64,000 bases of DNA from Forficula auricularia (Eukaryota > Arthropoda > Insecta > Dermaptera > Forficulidae), in assembly GCA_024734495.1 (NCBI GenBank), contig JALMQS010000070.1:12409294-12473293 (forward strand), written 5' to 3'. The notes beneath the pieces are model-generated. The model ran no database searches, had not been told where the DNA came from, and saw only the letters and a list, made by a program, of their open reading frames with translations. Of this stretch, positions 54,265 through 64,000 are shown piece by piece. The first letter of the stretch is position 1, and every line of letters starts with the position of its first letter. The position numbers and the translations under genes are program-made.

Positions 54265-54550
54265 ATATAAAATTCATACTCAAAAATGAAATATTCTTCA
54301 TTAAAAATGTTGAGCTTCAAGTAATTATAAATTTAGGCATTAAAGTCAAATCATATTGACGAAAATCTTGATAGGGGTGACATCTATTCAAGATGTATAA
54401 GATTAATACGGTAGGGCAAATACACCTCAGGGCATCTATTGTCAGGCTGCCAACAGTGATTAACAGCTCTCCGACCTTCCATTTGATTATTATAAATTAT
54501 TAAAATAAATAGATATTAATAGATGATGTTGTTGATGAGGTGAGTGGCTA
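54265..54550. other. no gene seen
   Basis: Probably the 3' flank of the gene above. GATAGGGGTGACATCTATTC at 54371 is related to 10076 and 29472. Confidence 0.3.
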
Positions 54551-54555
54551 TAGCC

Positions 54556-54650
54556 CAGTGTTTCCTAACCTTTTCAGTTACTCTTGTGAACAAAAAAACC
54601 ATGTGCCTTTACCCCTTGTTTAAAAAATATAGTATGAATAATTTCCTAAT
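54556..54650 (+). mobile_element. hAT left-end fragment
   Basis: CAGTGTTTCCTAACCTTTTC closely matches the 32289 hAT start. No matching right end was found. Confidence 0.4.
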
Positions 54651-55020
54651 TAATATATTAAAGAATAATTAACATATTAAAGAGAATTGTTTTTGATCGC
54701 GTCATGCGGGCTAATCGTGAAATGATGCTGGATCATAGTTAGATGGATCACATCTTTTTCATTCTCTCTTGGTCCAGACTTAAGATTCAGCAGACTCCAA
54801 TAGCCTCAACCAGCAGTAGTCTAGCGATATAATATATATATATATATATCCATCAAAAACAATTCTCTTTAATAGGTTAATCTCTTTAATATAGTTAGAA
54901 AATTATTTAAATTCATTATTTTAACACAGAAATATATAAATTCGGATAGTATTTTCACTTAATATCTTACAAAAATCACCTGGATTCGATTCGCATTCAT
55001 TCAAATATAGGAAACTTATG
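54650..55020. repeat. fragment of the 10-12 kb inverted-repeat family
   Basis: CGTGAAATGATGCTGGATCA, TCTTGGTCCAGACTTAAGAT and the TCACTTAATATNTTACAAAA block match 10370-10700 and 11340-11640. An AT microsatellite lies at 54828-54850. Confidence 0.6.
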
Positions 55021-55522
55021 ATTAAATATAGTATGTATATTATAGGGAAATAAAACTTAAAATTTATTAGGGTTATTGATTCTTTACCATTTCTATTTCT
55101 ACTAAAAATCCTCAATGTTCTTTCAGTTTGAATTTGTATAAATTTGATGGAATGATTACTATTTAAATATAATAAATAGGAACTACTGCCGATTTTCGTC
55201 AATATCTAACAACTAGAATTCAGTAGAGGACAATCTTGTGTTTTTTCAAATATTGTCGAATCTACTTCTTTCATCAAATTTAACTTTTATATTCATTTCG
55301 GAAATAGTCATTCCAAAGTCATTCCTGATTTTTTAAAATTCGAAACCCTCCTAGAGAAAAATTTAATTGAAAATACTATATATTTTCTATAAACAAGTAT
55401 AATTACTTATTTTTCATATGTGTGGTGCAAATTTCAAAGTTAAATAGAATGAATAAAAAATATATTAAAAAGACCGTCTTATTTCAACATGCACTAAAAT
55501 GTAGAAAATATAGTTTTCTTAA

Positions 55523-56341
55523 GGTAGTTGTTTCGCGACAATACTAGCAAAAAGTTAATGCCAAAGTATATAGAACAGACAATAAGGATTCATATTTCTT
55601 AAGCCCAAAACTTTTTGCTGTTTATGTACCACTATTAGCCAATCCCGTGCTCATTTGACAAATCTGGCAACACTGTCCGAGCTTGTATATATTTTATCAT
55701 AGAAATTTCAGATAAAGTACATTATAAATGGAGATTTATAAAACAAAAAGTTCTTAATAAGCGATTGAAAGCTATTGCGACAATGAGTGAAGCGAAAAAT
55801 CGTCATAAAAATTACTAGAGTTAACCCACTTTTTAGGTTAAATAAATGCGTTGTTGCCAGCTTGTTTTTAGTGTAAATTTTTCATTATACATTTTTCATT
55901 TTTATCTCAGAAACTGTGTTGTAACTATGAATTAAAATTTTCTTAAAAAATGTAATAGTTAATTCAAATTTAGGGAACGAAGAAAAGATTATTTTTATTA
56001 CAGACAAAAGGATCAGCCGGGGCTCGAACCCGGGATCTTTGCATATGTACTACAATGCTTTGTCATAAGAGTAATAGTTAATGTTTAATGTTGATTTAGT
56101 TTTTTATAACAATCGTAAGAAGAGTTTCTTAATTATAATTAAATATGTATGTAAATTTTCTGATATCCCTTATAGTGCAATGTATAAGAGTCTGAAAAAC
56201 TCTATCTTTGGAATTTAATATCTCCGGAACTGTATTGTTCATAAATTTCGTTTTGCCACCAATCGATGCAGAAGTAGTTAAAGAATAATCTGTCTAAATT
56301 TCAAAAAAAATTAAGCAAACCCATATGGTGAAACAACTACC
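55523..56341. mobile_element. TTAA-flanked element, copy 3, with perfect 17-bp ends
   Basis: CTTAAGGTAGTTGTTTC at the left and GAAACAACTACCTTAAG at the right are exact inverted repeats, with TTAA at 55519-55522 and 56342-56345. It carries a tRNA-like fragment at 56010-56085. No transposase. TTAA suggests piggyBac-type insertion, but the GG ends differ from the usual CCC start. Confidence 0.65.
56010..56085 (-). pseudogene. tRNA-like fragment
   Basis: Minus strand: a good T-arm (CCGGG TTCGAGC CCCGG), a five-pair anticodon-like stem TTGTA/TGCAA around GTACATA, and a GACAAAGCA remnant of the D arm. CTGATCC has no 5' acceptor partner. A truncated tRNA or SINE relic, not a functional gene. Confidence 0.4.
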
Positions 56342-56536
56342 TTAAGTACTTGATAAATTTGCATATTCAACTGGCTAAAAATAAAAACATAAACGGTTTT
56401 AATTAGTTAATTAAACTCGAAATTCATTTTTACAACTTACACACTTATTTTTGAGCCATGTTAGTATGGAAATCTTTCAGGTTTTAAAGAAAAAATAGTT
56501 TTGTCATTTTTAATGCATTTTGAAATAAAATAATGT

Positions 56537-57212
56537 TTTTACTTTACCATACAGGGTATTGTAATCGTGCATGAAAAAAAGTGGGTTTTTTACTTCTTTT
56601 TTTCAAAATATCTAAAAAACGGCTGAAACAATTTCGATTAAAAAAAAATTGAGCGAAACCAGGGCATTTTGCTCTACAAAAAAGCTCTAATAAGTAAACA
56701 TCAAAAAAATTATATTTTTCGAGATAATAATTGTTTTGTCAACATGTCTGTTAGTTAGTTAGTTAGTCTCTGCGTTACCAAATTTGTGGACGAGCTAGCT
56801 CAAAAACTAGTGTCAATATCGAAACCAAATTTCACAGGTAGTTTTGGTCTATTGAGATTAAGAGCTGATTAGATTTTGGTGCATATCGACCCAAAATTAA
56901 GGGGGGTCGAGGAGGGTTGAAAAATTAAAAATCTAGGTCGTTTGAGCAAACTCAACCAAATTTTGTGTACATAATCAGTGGACCCCCAGAAGTCTAAAAA
57001 TGCAAAATCTAACCGCCAAAAATGGGGGGGTGGGCGGAGGATCAAAAAATGAAAATCTTTGCCATTTACCAAACTCAACCAAATTTTGTATACATAATCA
57101 GTGGGTCCCAGGAGTCTAAAAATGCAAAACTAACCCCCCCCTACATGATTATAAATAATTTTATTAAATATTAAATATAAGTGAGGGGCCAGGTTGTATG
57201 GTAAAGTCAAGT
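56537..57212 (+). mobile_element. ACTTTACC-family element, copy E5
   Basis: TTTTTACTTTACCATACAGG start and TTGTATGGTAAAGTCAAG end, two satellite units at about 56890-57130. The TGTCTGTTAG microrepeat is expanded to TTAGTTAGTTAGT. Confidence 0.65.
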
Positions 57213-57237
57213 GGATGGCCACATCAGAACACGACAG

Positions 57238-57346
57238 CTTATTTAATATGTTTTTATCATGTCCTCAAAAATTACTTAAAGAATTTGAGATGTTTTTTTT
57301 GGATAAGTTGATTGTATTGAATTATTCCAATATGTGTTTAATAAAG
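57238..57346 (+). CDS. weak candidate internal exon
   Basis: AG at 57236-57237 (poor pyrimidine tract), an open frame LSCPQKLLKEFEMFFLDK then LIVLNYSNMCLIK, and a consensus donor AAG|GTAAGA at 57347. The upstream side is a transposon, which may have replaced the natural acceptor. Not recognised. Confidence 0.2.
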
Positions 57347-57479
57347 GTAAGATTGAAGCCATCAAGCCAGAATAATCTTGTATTTCATCAATATGCTCAC
57401 CAAAGTCTCAACAAGAAAAGGATATTTAATCGAATAATCCTGGAATCTACAATCAAATATTCCCATAAACTAACATAAT

Positions 57480-58120
57480 TACTGGTAAATTTCAATTTAT
57501 ATACATACATTGTCACTGATTTCGATTCCGAGATAGATCCCCAATTGAATAGACAGTCTATTTAAAGGGGTAAGTAATTGATTCAATTAGAGCGTAAATA
57601 GAAATTATATCCCAAACGGATAGATAAATAGACAATCAAGGCATCAATAAAAGTTGAAATGTTGTTGATTCGATTGACAACGTAAATAATTTCTCTTTTT
57701 AGAATGATCAAAGAATCGAATACCAAGTTAACTCCAATAAATACACTCAGTCGAAATAAATAGAAACGAATCGAGCCATTAAGAGCGAAAATGGGTTTAT
57801 CCTTATGACTTTACACCCTAATTAATGATTCAATACTAACATGATGGTTAAGTAGAATTTGATCATATAGTCTGGTCCATTACAAAGTTAACAGATATAT
57901 TCATTCATTAAAATGGCTTGTCAATTACAAGAGGCCTAAAATCATAATACATTATTAAAAATCGGTTTATTTTATGAGCTTAATAGTTATTGTGAAAAAT
58001 GGGCAAGGTTATTTAATATAAAGGGATTTTGGAGAGTTTTATTGTACCAGGATAAGCGGGTGCTGGGCTTTTTTACAAAGAAGATTAAAATATTATTTAA
58101 ATCTTTCTTTATGTAGAAAT
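57480..58120. other. no gene seen
   Basis: AT-rich. Nothing supported. Confidence 0.35.
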
Positions 58121-58127
58121 ATTTTTA

Positions 58128-58170
58128 TTTTGGCTTCGGTCTAATCGAGACCATTGTCAAGGCCTAAAAC
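58128..58170 (-). ncRNA. degenerate hammerhead-like core k
   Basis: Minus strand: CTTGACAAT in the place of CTGATGAT, then GGTCT/AGACC helix II, GAAGCC in the place of GAAAC, and AAAATAAAAA after it. Recognisable by layout only; inactive. Confidence 0.3.
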
Positions 58171-58234
58171 AATTGTAATACAAATACATATGTTACAAGT
58201 GTCAGATTTTGCTGAAATAAATTTTATAATTTTT

Positions 58235-58330
58235 CTCATTAATATATTAAAGAATAATTGATATATCAATGAGAATTGTTTTTGACGGCGCTTATTTGAA
58301 AAAGATATTTATCGCGAGACTACTGCGGAT
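58235..58330. repeat. fragment of the 10-12 kb inverted-repeat family
   Basis: TTTTTCTCATTAATATATTA and ATCGCGAGACTACTGC are shared with 10230-10330. Confidence 0.5.
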
Positions 58331-58552
58331 AACGCTATTGGAAAAGGATTTTGCACAGCTTGAAATTTATTAGGATGATTCTATCTCAAAAAAATTCTCA
58401 CATACTATAAATGTTTTGTATTTCAATTAATTGTAAACAGAGTGATTTGTGAAAAATTAATTAATATGAAAATTTGAGTGTCTTATCTTTTTGAAAAATG
58501 GATGATTTTTTTTCAAAAAAAGAACAACTACCGGGTTTCATTCTAACCCACA

Positions 58553-58815
58553 GGAAATTCGTCATTAGGGTTAGGCTAACCGCCCAGATAACAAGTTAGC
58601 ACTCGGGCTCGACTCCTGATGGGGTGAAACTTTCTAAATATAATATATACATTTATACATAATAATAATCTTTGATAAAATTATCCTTATATAAATTCTC
58701 ATAAAATTAAATCATTATTGTTTACACACAATATGAATAACACCAGGTTTCCCGTTTGTCCTTAACTCAACCAAACATAAACCAGCATACCAATTTATTT
58801 ATGTTTTTAAATCAA
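58553..58815 (+). repeat. SINE-like element, third copy, lacking the MITE
   Basis: T-arm TCGGG CTCGACT CCTGA and GGGGTGAAACTTTCT, continuing through CAATATGAATAACACCAGGT. It matches 29815-30240 in reverse and preserves the empty insertion site of the minisatellite MITE. Confidence 0.6.
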
Positions 58816-58819
58816 ATAT

Positions 58820-59705
58820 TTTTACTATATTAAACAAAAAATACAAATTCAGTATTTTTAATTCATTTGTCGATTAATATTAAAAAAGATATTTTTAAAT
58901 CTTTATTCATATACTCTTTTCATGCCTTAATTAGTATGATAAGTTGAGTCGTAGATAAAATTGGTTCTGGTATTATTAAGCATTTTCTCTCTTATATATT
59001 AACTCTAATATTCTAATTTTAAACTAGGTACAGCCAAAGCTACAACTTTGTATTTCTTTTAAATATCTCTCTGCGTGTATGTGGATTAATATTTGGCCGG
59101 TTATTTAATCATTCTTGTAATGTTTCGAGCTTCTATTAAAGGTACATGGCATGGAAAAGGGTTACATTAATGGAAAATTATATGGACTCGCTTGATTAAG
59201 GGACCAGCAGTAAATAGAAATTTCGCCATTGTGAACGGATCAATAACCACCAAGGTGAGAAAGTTCTTCGTTGATAATCCAATTGCTAGATATATTTAAT
59301 TACGGATATTAGGTTTTGAAATAATAAATAATCATCATTAAATAAAGGTATATTTTGATTTTAATTGCATTAGACTGGAAAATAATGGCAAATACCATAT
59401 ACATAGATATATTATATTCAATCATTAAATATAATAAAGCGAAGAATTTAAAAATTGGGAACTGACAGGCGTGGCTTAAAAAACATGTCTGAAAGTAGCT
59501 TACACTTTTAAATGTTTAACCCGTGTGATAGTAGGCTAAATTAATAAAATGTTATTAAATATCACAGATATATTATCTTAGACGGGTGATAATCCAGATC
59601 AAAAAGATATTAATGATCCGCAACGGATTTTATCTGTTGGTCATTTAATTAAATGCGGCATAAATAATGAAAAAAGTGGTAAAAATGTGACCGTATTTAT
59701 CGCGC
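58820..59705. other. AT-rich stretch, no gene
   Basis: Nothing supported. Confidence 0.4.
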
Positions 59706-59828
59706 TTTGTATACAACAGTGGCGGATCAAGCATTTTGAGACCCTCTACATTACTGATTGTAAAATAGTGACGTTTTAATGAAAGTACATATGTTCAAAA
59801 ATAGCATTTTTTATTACAATAATAAATA

Positions 59829-60137
59829 ACAAAGAGAAACAAAGAGGTTGTCCTCTGCTTGATGCAAATAAACATACACACATATATATCGAGATGATAT
59901 ATCTGTATATCCATATGATATTGACTCCATGAAAAACATTTATAATTGAAGAAAGACTGATGATGAAGACCAAGTCTTCGAAACTATAGTCTCAAACAAT
60001 AAATAATATATATACAGATATATCATCTCGATATATATGTGTGTATGTTTATTTGCATCAAGCAGAGGACAACCTCTTTGTTTCTCTTTGTGAATCAACA
60101 ACTCTGCTACTCTCGGCAAAACAAAAACTTTTCAATT
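59829..60137. mobile_element. snap-back retroelement with hammerhead-like core, 11-bp TSD
   Basis: AATAATAAATA at 59818-59828 and 60138-60148. Arms 59829-59905 and 60008-60090 are inverted (GAGGTTGTCCTCTGCTTGAT). The core lies at 59955-59993 on the plus strand. Outside the right arm is a tail, CTCTGCTACTCTCGGCAAAA, also present in the solo copy at 53310. Inserted into the hAT at 59717, so it is younger. Confidence 0.7.
59955..59993 (+). ncRNA. hammerhead-like ribozyme core j
   Basis: CTGATGA, one T, GAAGAC/GTCTTC (six perfect pairs, CAA loop), GAAAC, TATA loop, GTC, then TCAAACAATAAATAA. Stem III is AC/GT closing TATA. Stem I has only two pairs (GA/TC) next to the core. The same core is mutated at 53445, 61172, 61420 and 63348. 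Confidence 0.5.
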
Positions 60138-60459
60138 AATAATAAATAAAATCATATTCAATAACCATGGAAAAAATAGTTTGAATATCGCACAATAAAA
60201 TTGAATAGACTGGTAAGCCGGTTGCCCACAGTTCGACTCCATAACTGAGACTGTGAAAGGTAGTATTGTGTAAAACTGACTCGCTCAAATTTTACTGGCC
60301 AGTGCGCAATCAAATTTAAATTATGCGGTAGAACTTACAACTACACATGTATAGAGAAATTACAGAACGCGAAAAAATTAAAAGTATGCTTTATTTTTGA
60401 GGCCCCAAGCGCGCGCTTCTTGCGCCTGTGCTGTGATCCGCCACTGGTATACAAACGTT

Positions 60460-61080
60460 ACACATGGAAGAAAAGCCGCATGAAATAAATACGAAAATAT
60501 GAAAAAGCAGAAAAATAATTTCTATTACATGTTCTTGTAAGACAGGATTAGGAGAAAAGTGTAAACATGCAGTGGCAACATTATTTTATTGTTATCGATG
60601 AGTTTAAAATTTCCAACCTCTAATATTTGTGAACTTTGACATTTTTACATTCAACATGCATGTAATTAATTTAAAAAAATTATTGTAGTAAAGGAGATGA
60701 CTTGAAGATATTTTCATGTACAGATTTAAAATGTAACGATCACCAGCCTTTGGAAAGTTATGGAAAACCAAGTTTAAATTTTTATTAGCTTTACTCTGAC
60801 AATCTCTAACTGCACAGCCTACTCTATTTTACTATATAGTAACTATATAGTTTGAAACATTGCGTTACTAGGGTATTTACTATGTATTTACTCTACAGTT
60901 GTAAGCTATTAATAGTTTGTTTTTTTACCACCAGACTGCGTGACTCAATTTGTCAGTTCTCAATGGTTTTAGAATAAGCGCTTTGTTTATCAATGATAAA
61001 ATTGCAGTACTTAAACTAAATAAAAATATTCCCAATATAAAACCACAAAAAGTTTAATTTATTTATTTAGAAAAAATAGT
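60460..61080. other. AT-rich stretch, no gene
   Basis: Nothing supported. Confidence 0.35.
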
Positions 61081-61089
61081 AAAGAGAAA

Positions 61090-61530
61090 TCCAGAAATCA
61101 ATGAGGTTATCGTCTCCTTGGTGCAAATTAACATATTATACATAATATATTTATATAAAATTTAATTGTTTGAGACTATAGTTTCAAAGGTTTGACCTTC
61201 ATCATTATTTTTTTTAATTAGAAATATTTCATTTGTTATTTCTGAAATATGGGTCAAAGTGGTTTTAGATAAATTGTTTTTTTTTTTGTTTTTGTTTTTT
61301 GTAATAGTAATCAGGTGAACAAACAAGTTCGGGTGAGTGACCAGCTTACTATTACGACAAAACGAATCTTATTTAAATCCAATCGGGTATTTGTACTAAA
61401 AATATTTTTTAATTAAAAAGACTGATGATTAAGGTCAAACCTTCGAAAATAATAGTCTCAAAAAATAAATTATATATGTATATGATTAATTGCATTAAGC
61501 TCAGGACAATCTCATTGATCTCTCTTTATT
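61090..61530. mobile_element. snap-back element, two decayed ribozyme-like cores
   Basis: Outer arms 61090-61240 and 61400-61535 are inverted. The minus core at 61172-61208 has lost CTGATGA (now TAATGATGA). The plus core at 61420-61459 keeps CTGATGA and GAAA but has a damaged first helix pair and ATAATAGTC. The centre (61300-61400) has a tRNA-like piece shared with 63205. Confidence 0.5.
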
Positions 61531-61539
61531 TATCAACAA

Positions 61540-62280
61540 ATCTTTTACTAAAAATTTTAATTTATTATAAAATATCAATTTTCTCCATTTTTAAGGTTGC
61601 TGCCAAAGGATTGCTTTTGGTTGCTAGTTTAATTATATGTTTATTGCGGGGCTGGGGCCGAACTTCAAAATGGATTTGGAGAAAATCATTGCTTTGTCCA
61701 CTTTGAGCCAGTTGGGGTTGATGATACGACGATTTTGGATTTGGGGTTTTCTGAATTGAACTTATTTAAGGGTTTTTTGTTTATGAGTGCCGGAAATTAT
61801 ATCCACAACTTGAGGCACATATCTGATAACACACTCGCTGTAGAAAGTGTCTTTTAGACACTAATATACATATAATATATTATTTAGACATCTTTAAAAA
61901 TGAAAGAAAAAGTAAAAACTATTTCAAGACTGTACACTTTTTTATATCTATATCTACAATATATTATGACATGGCCTTAAAATTTCAATAAAATCATTAA
62001 AAAAATTATGTTTTTTGCAATTTTTAAGCGTAATTTCTAAATCCAGAAATCACAAAATTTAATTATAATACTTCTCAGCATTAAAAATCCAAACATTATG
62101 ACACAAGAATGGACTTTCTTTGGAGTTAACGTGGGTATCGGAATCCAAACACACGAGATACAGACACACAGAAAACAAATGATGGTTGAGAATAATTTTT
62201 CTTATTATTTCAGAAATTTTTAAGAAAAACCAGAGAATATTTTTTGCGTTCAATAATATGCGTCCGGATGTAGAAGGTAC
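61540..62280. other. no gene seen
   Basis: AT-rich. Nothing supported. Confidence 0.35.
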
Positions 62281-62288
62281 TTCTAGAG

Positions 62289-63089
62289 CAGTGTTTCTCA
62301 ACCTGTGTGCCGCGACAGATTGTCAAATGTGCCGCAAGGGTTTTTGACAAATAATTTAAATTGCATGGGTTTTGTAACTTTGAAATAGTATTTGTAATTA
62401 CTTCAATTTTTTTTATCATACAACTTTTACATTTTTACTTTATCCAATGCGAAGGATGGGTAAAGTATTGTAATCGGTCTGGAGGCAAGCGCGACTTCAA
62501 AGTGTCCTCAGGTAAAGACTACGGAACCCATGGACTCAATTAAGGTCCCAAATTGTAGTATTCAATTAGATTGAATTTTAGCACGTGACGATTTTGACAA
62601 AAATTACCTGGGGTCTCGTCGAGAGGCCAAAAAGTGCCATTTTTTTTGGAAGTGCGTGCGGATGGATGGATGTATGTTATCGTTTTTTTCGTCCACGATT
62701 ATTTCACACCGTTGCACCAATTGAAATGAAAATTAAATCATAACATTGTTTTAACAAAATGAAGTGCTGATTAGTTTTTAGTACATATCGGGCCACAAAC
62801 ATTAGTACTTTATTTCGGTACTTTTTTAGTTTTTTCTAAATAACTTGAAAATAACTTAACCAATTTTGATCAAATTTAATATTGTAATTGAGTACCTTGG
62901 GGACCACAAAAATGGTCTTATAAAATTTTTTGTAAAATTATATTTTCAAGTACTTTACCCTAGACAACGGTAGTTCATTGGATAAAGTTTAGCAACGATC
63001 CGTTGCAGTTTATTTTATATTCAGTTGTGCCGCAAATGATTCCTGATATTTTTAGTGTGCCGTCAACCAAAAAAGGTTGAGAAACACTG
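62289..63089. mobile_element. hAT element with 8-bp TSD
   Basis: CAGTGTTTCTCAACC start and GGTTGAGAAACACTG end (15-bp perfect repeats), TTCTAGAG/TTCTAGAA at 62281-62288 and 63090-63097. GTGCCGC subterminal motifs at both ends. Its interior is almost all one ACTTTATCC element. Confidence 0.85.
62432..63015 (+). mobile_element. ACTTTATCC-family element, copy 2
   Basis: Same blocks and ends as the 4680 copy, including the terminal CAACGATCCGTTG hairpin; the GGAT microsatellite is shorter. Confidence 0.65.
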
Positions 63090-63204
63090 TTCTAGAACGA
63101 GCGCAAATTCGCCTGGCGATGCAACCTGCACTACAATGCGTTCGAATTGAATGCATATCTTATTAACTCCTAGGCGGCGCCGGTAATTGAGATAAATTCG
63201 TTTT

Positions 63205-63320
63205 TTATTTGTATTAGTAACCAGGTCCCTGAACAAACGAATTCGAGTGAGTGACCTGCTTACTATTACGACAAAAGGAATCTGTCGAAATCCTACCGGG
63301 TATTTGAACCCATGAGAAAT
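63205..63320 (-). repeat. tRNA-like dispersed repeat, second copy at 61300-61400
   Basis: Box B-like GGGTTCAAATACCCG on the minus strand, with GTCGTAATAGTAAGCNGGTC shared by both copies. Adjacent to a ribozyme-like core in both places, so it is probably part of that element. Confidence 0.45.
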
Positions 63321-63329
63321 AATAGATAA

Positions 63330-63415
63330 AATATTTCTAAATAAAAAGACTGATGATGAATATCAATTCTTTGAAACTAATAGTCTCAAACAAATAAATA
63401 ATATATTATATAAGT
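63330..63415 (+). mobile_element. solo fragment of the 59829 family with decayed core
   Basis: Core at 63348-63387: CTGATGA, T, a weakened GAATAT/ATTCTTT helix II, GAAAC, TAATAGTC, then TCAAACAAATAAATAA. Confidence 0.45.
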
Positions 63416-63526
63416 GGCGGTTGGTGATTTTTCAACCAGGGGCTGCTGTCGAAAAAAGTAAGTTTTTTAATCTTGGCTTTTTTTTGCAAATTTCATCGAA
63501 TACGGCATCATTTTTGTTATTTTTTA

Positions 63527-64000
63527 ACCGACTTCAAAAAAGGAGGAGGTTCTCTATTCGACTGATTTTTTTTGTGTGTCTATGTTACCTCATATCTCCG
63601 CCAATTGTGAACAGATTTTGATGATTTTTTGCATTGGGTTCAGTCTAGCTTCCGATTGGTCCCGTTTTTTTTCATTGGTATTGGACCTTTTTTGATATGT
63701 TTGTTCAAGCATAACTTCTTTGTTTATCAACCGATTTTAATAATTCTTTTTTATTGGAAAGGGGGTATCTTAGGGATGGTGCCATATTAATTTGGTCAAG
63801 TTCTGAAGATATGATCAATGACGAAATAACGTAAATCTTCAATTCTTATGACCAAATAATCGAAATATAATAGATAAAATCTTTTATAAAAAAAAAAACT
63901 TAAAACATTCATTTAAAACCCGCAAACGTTTCGAGAGAATTTCTATATTTACGAATTGAATTTTATTATCATTTTCTGATTCATTCGCCTTACGCTTTCT
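63527..64000 (+). mobile_element. CCGACTTC-family element, copy E, truncated by window edge
   Basis: TTTTTAACCGACTTC plus GGAGGAGG start. The last 130 bases are the complement of the RKRKR/ISKRLRVLNERFK frame seen in copies C and D. It continues beyond the window. Confidence 0.75.

Larger units (their letters stand above)
59717..60446. mobile_element. hAT element, exact 8-bp TSD
   Basis: CAGTGGCGGATCAAG start and GTGATCCGCCACTG end, GTATACAA at 59709-59716 and 60447-60454. GGCCCC and CGCGCGC subterminal patches. Interior invaded by the snap-back retroelement at 59829. Confidence 0.85.

Overview
The window is AT-rich, gene-poor animal DNA packed with repeats. It carries spliceosomal intron signals (GT-AG), AATAAA sites, tRNA-derived SINEs, non-LTR retrotransposon scraps, Tc1, hAT, Helitron and TTAA-type DNA transposons, and many snap-back elements. 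An arthropod (insect or crustacean) nuclear genome is the likeliest source; I cannot fix the species. No bacterial-type operon, rRNA, CRISPR array or complete single-exon gene was found.

Host-gene signal is sparse. The best candidate is the last three exons of an unrecognised plus-strand protein gene (53714-54262). A 36-nt candidate micro-exon lies at 592-627, and two weak single-exon candidates lie at 36302-36412 and 57238-57346. A compact TATA-to-AATAAA transcription unit at about 19108-20720 is built from a tandemly duplicated exon-intron module. Everything else reads as transposon, or as AT-rich intergenic or intronic DNA.

Layout. 1-9.4 kb: candidate micro-exon, a CCGACTTC-family element, a TTAA-flanked element with a captured ORF scrap, two small foldbacks, then a three-level nest (outer inverted repeat > hAT > ACTTTACC element). 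9.4-18.4 kb: a giant inverted-repeat complex around a ribozyme-like snap-back, hATs with exact 8-bp target duplications, a Helitron and a SINE. 18.4-28.7 kb: the tandem-exon unit, ACTTTACC elements with about 118-bp satellite units, a SINE, and a 1.34-kb tandem duplication. 28.7-36.6 kb: GC-rich Helitron, minisatellite MITE, SINE dimer, snap-back elements, a LINE fragment, a hAT and a two-exon Tc1 transposase pseudogene. 36.6-49.9 kb: large palindromes, tandem repeats, Helitron, LINE 3' ends, TTAA elements, two SINE copies and a second minisatellite MITE. 49.9-64 kb: Helitrons, more snap-back elements, the protein-gene 3' end, TTAA and hAT elements, and a truncated CCGACTTC element at the right edge.

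The most striking shared feature is a short RNA-like core, CTGANGA + one base + small hairpin + GAAA, usually followed by AATAAA within about 40 bases. It sits in at least twelve snap-back or solo elements of several unrelated sequence families. It matches the conserved core of minimal type I hammerhead ribozymes, known from Penelope-like retroelements. Three of the elements have 11-16 bp target duplications, as expected for retrotransposition. A second unusual feature is an approximately 75-bp segment between inner inverted repeats of the CCGACTTC family. It occurs in both orientations, two copies each way, even between two tandem duplicates.
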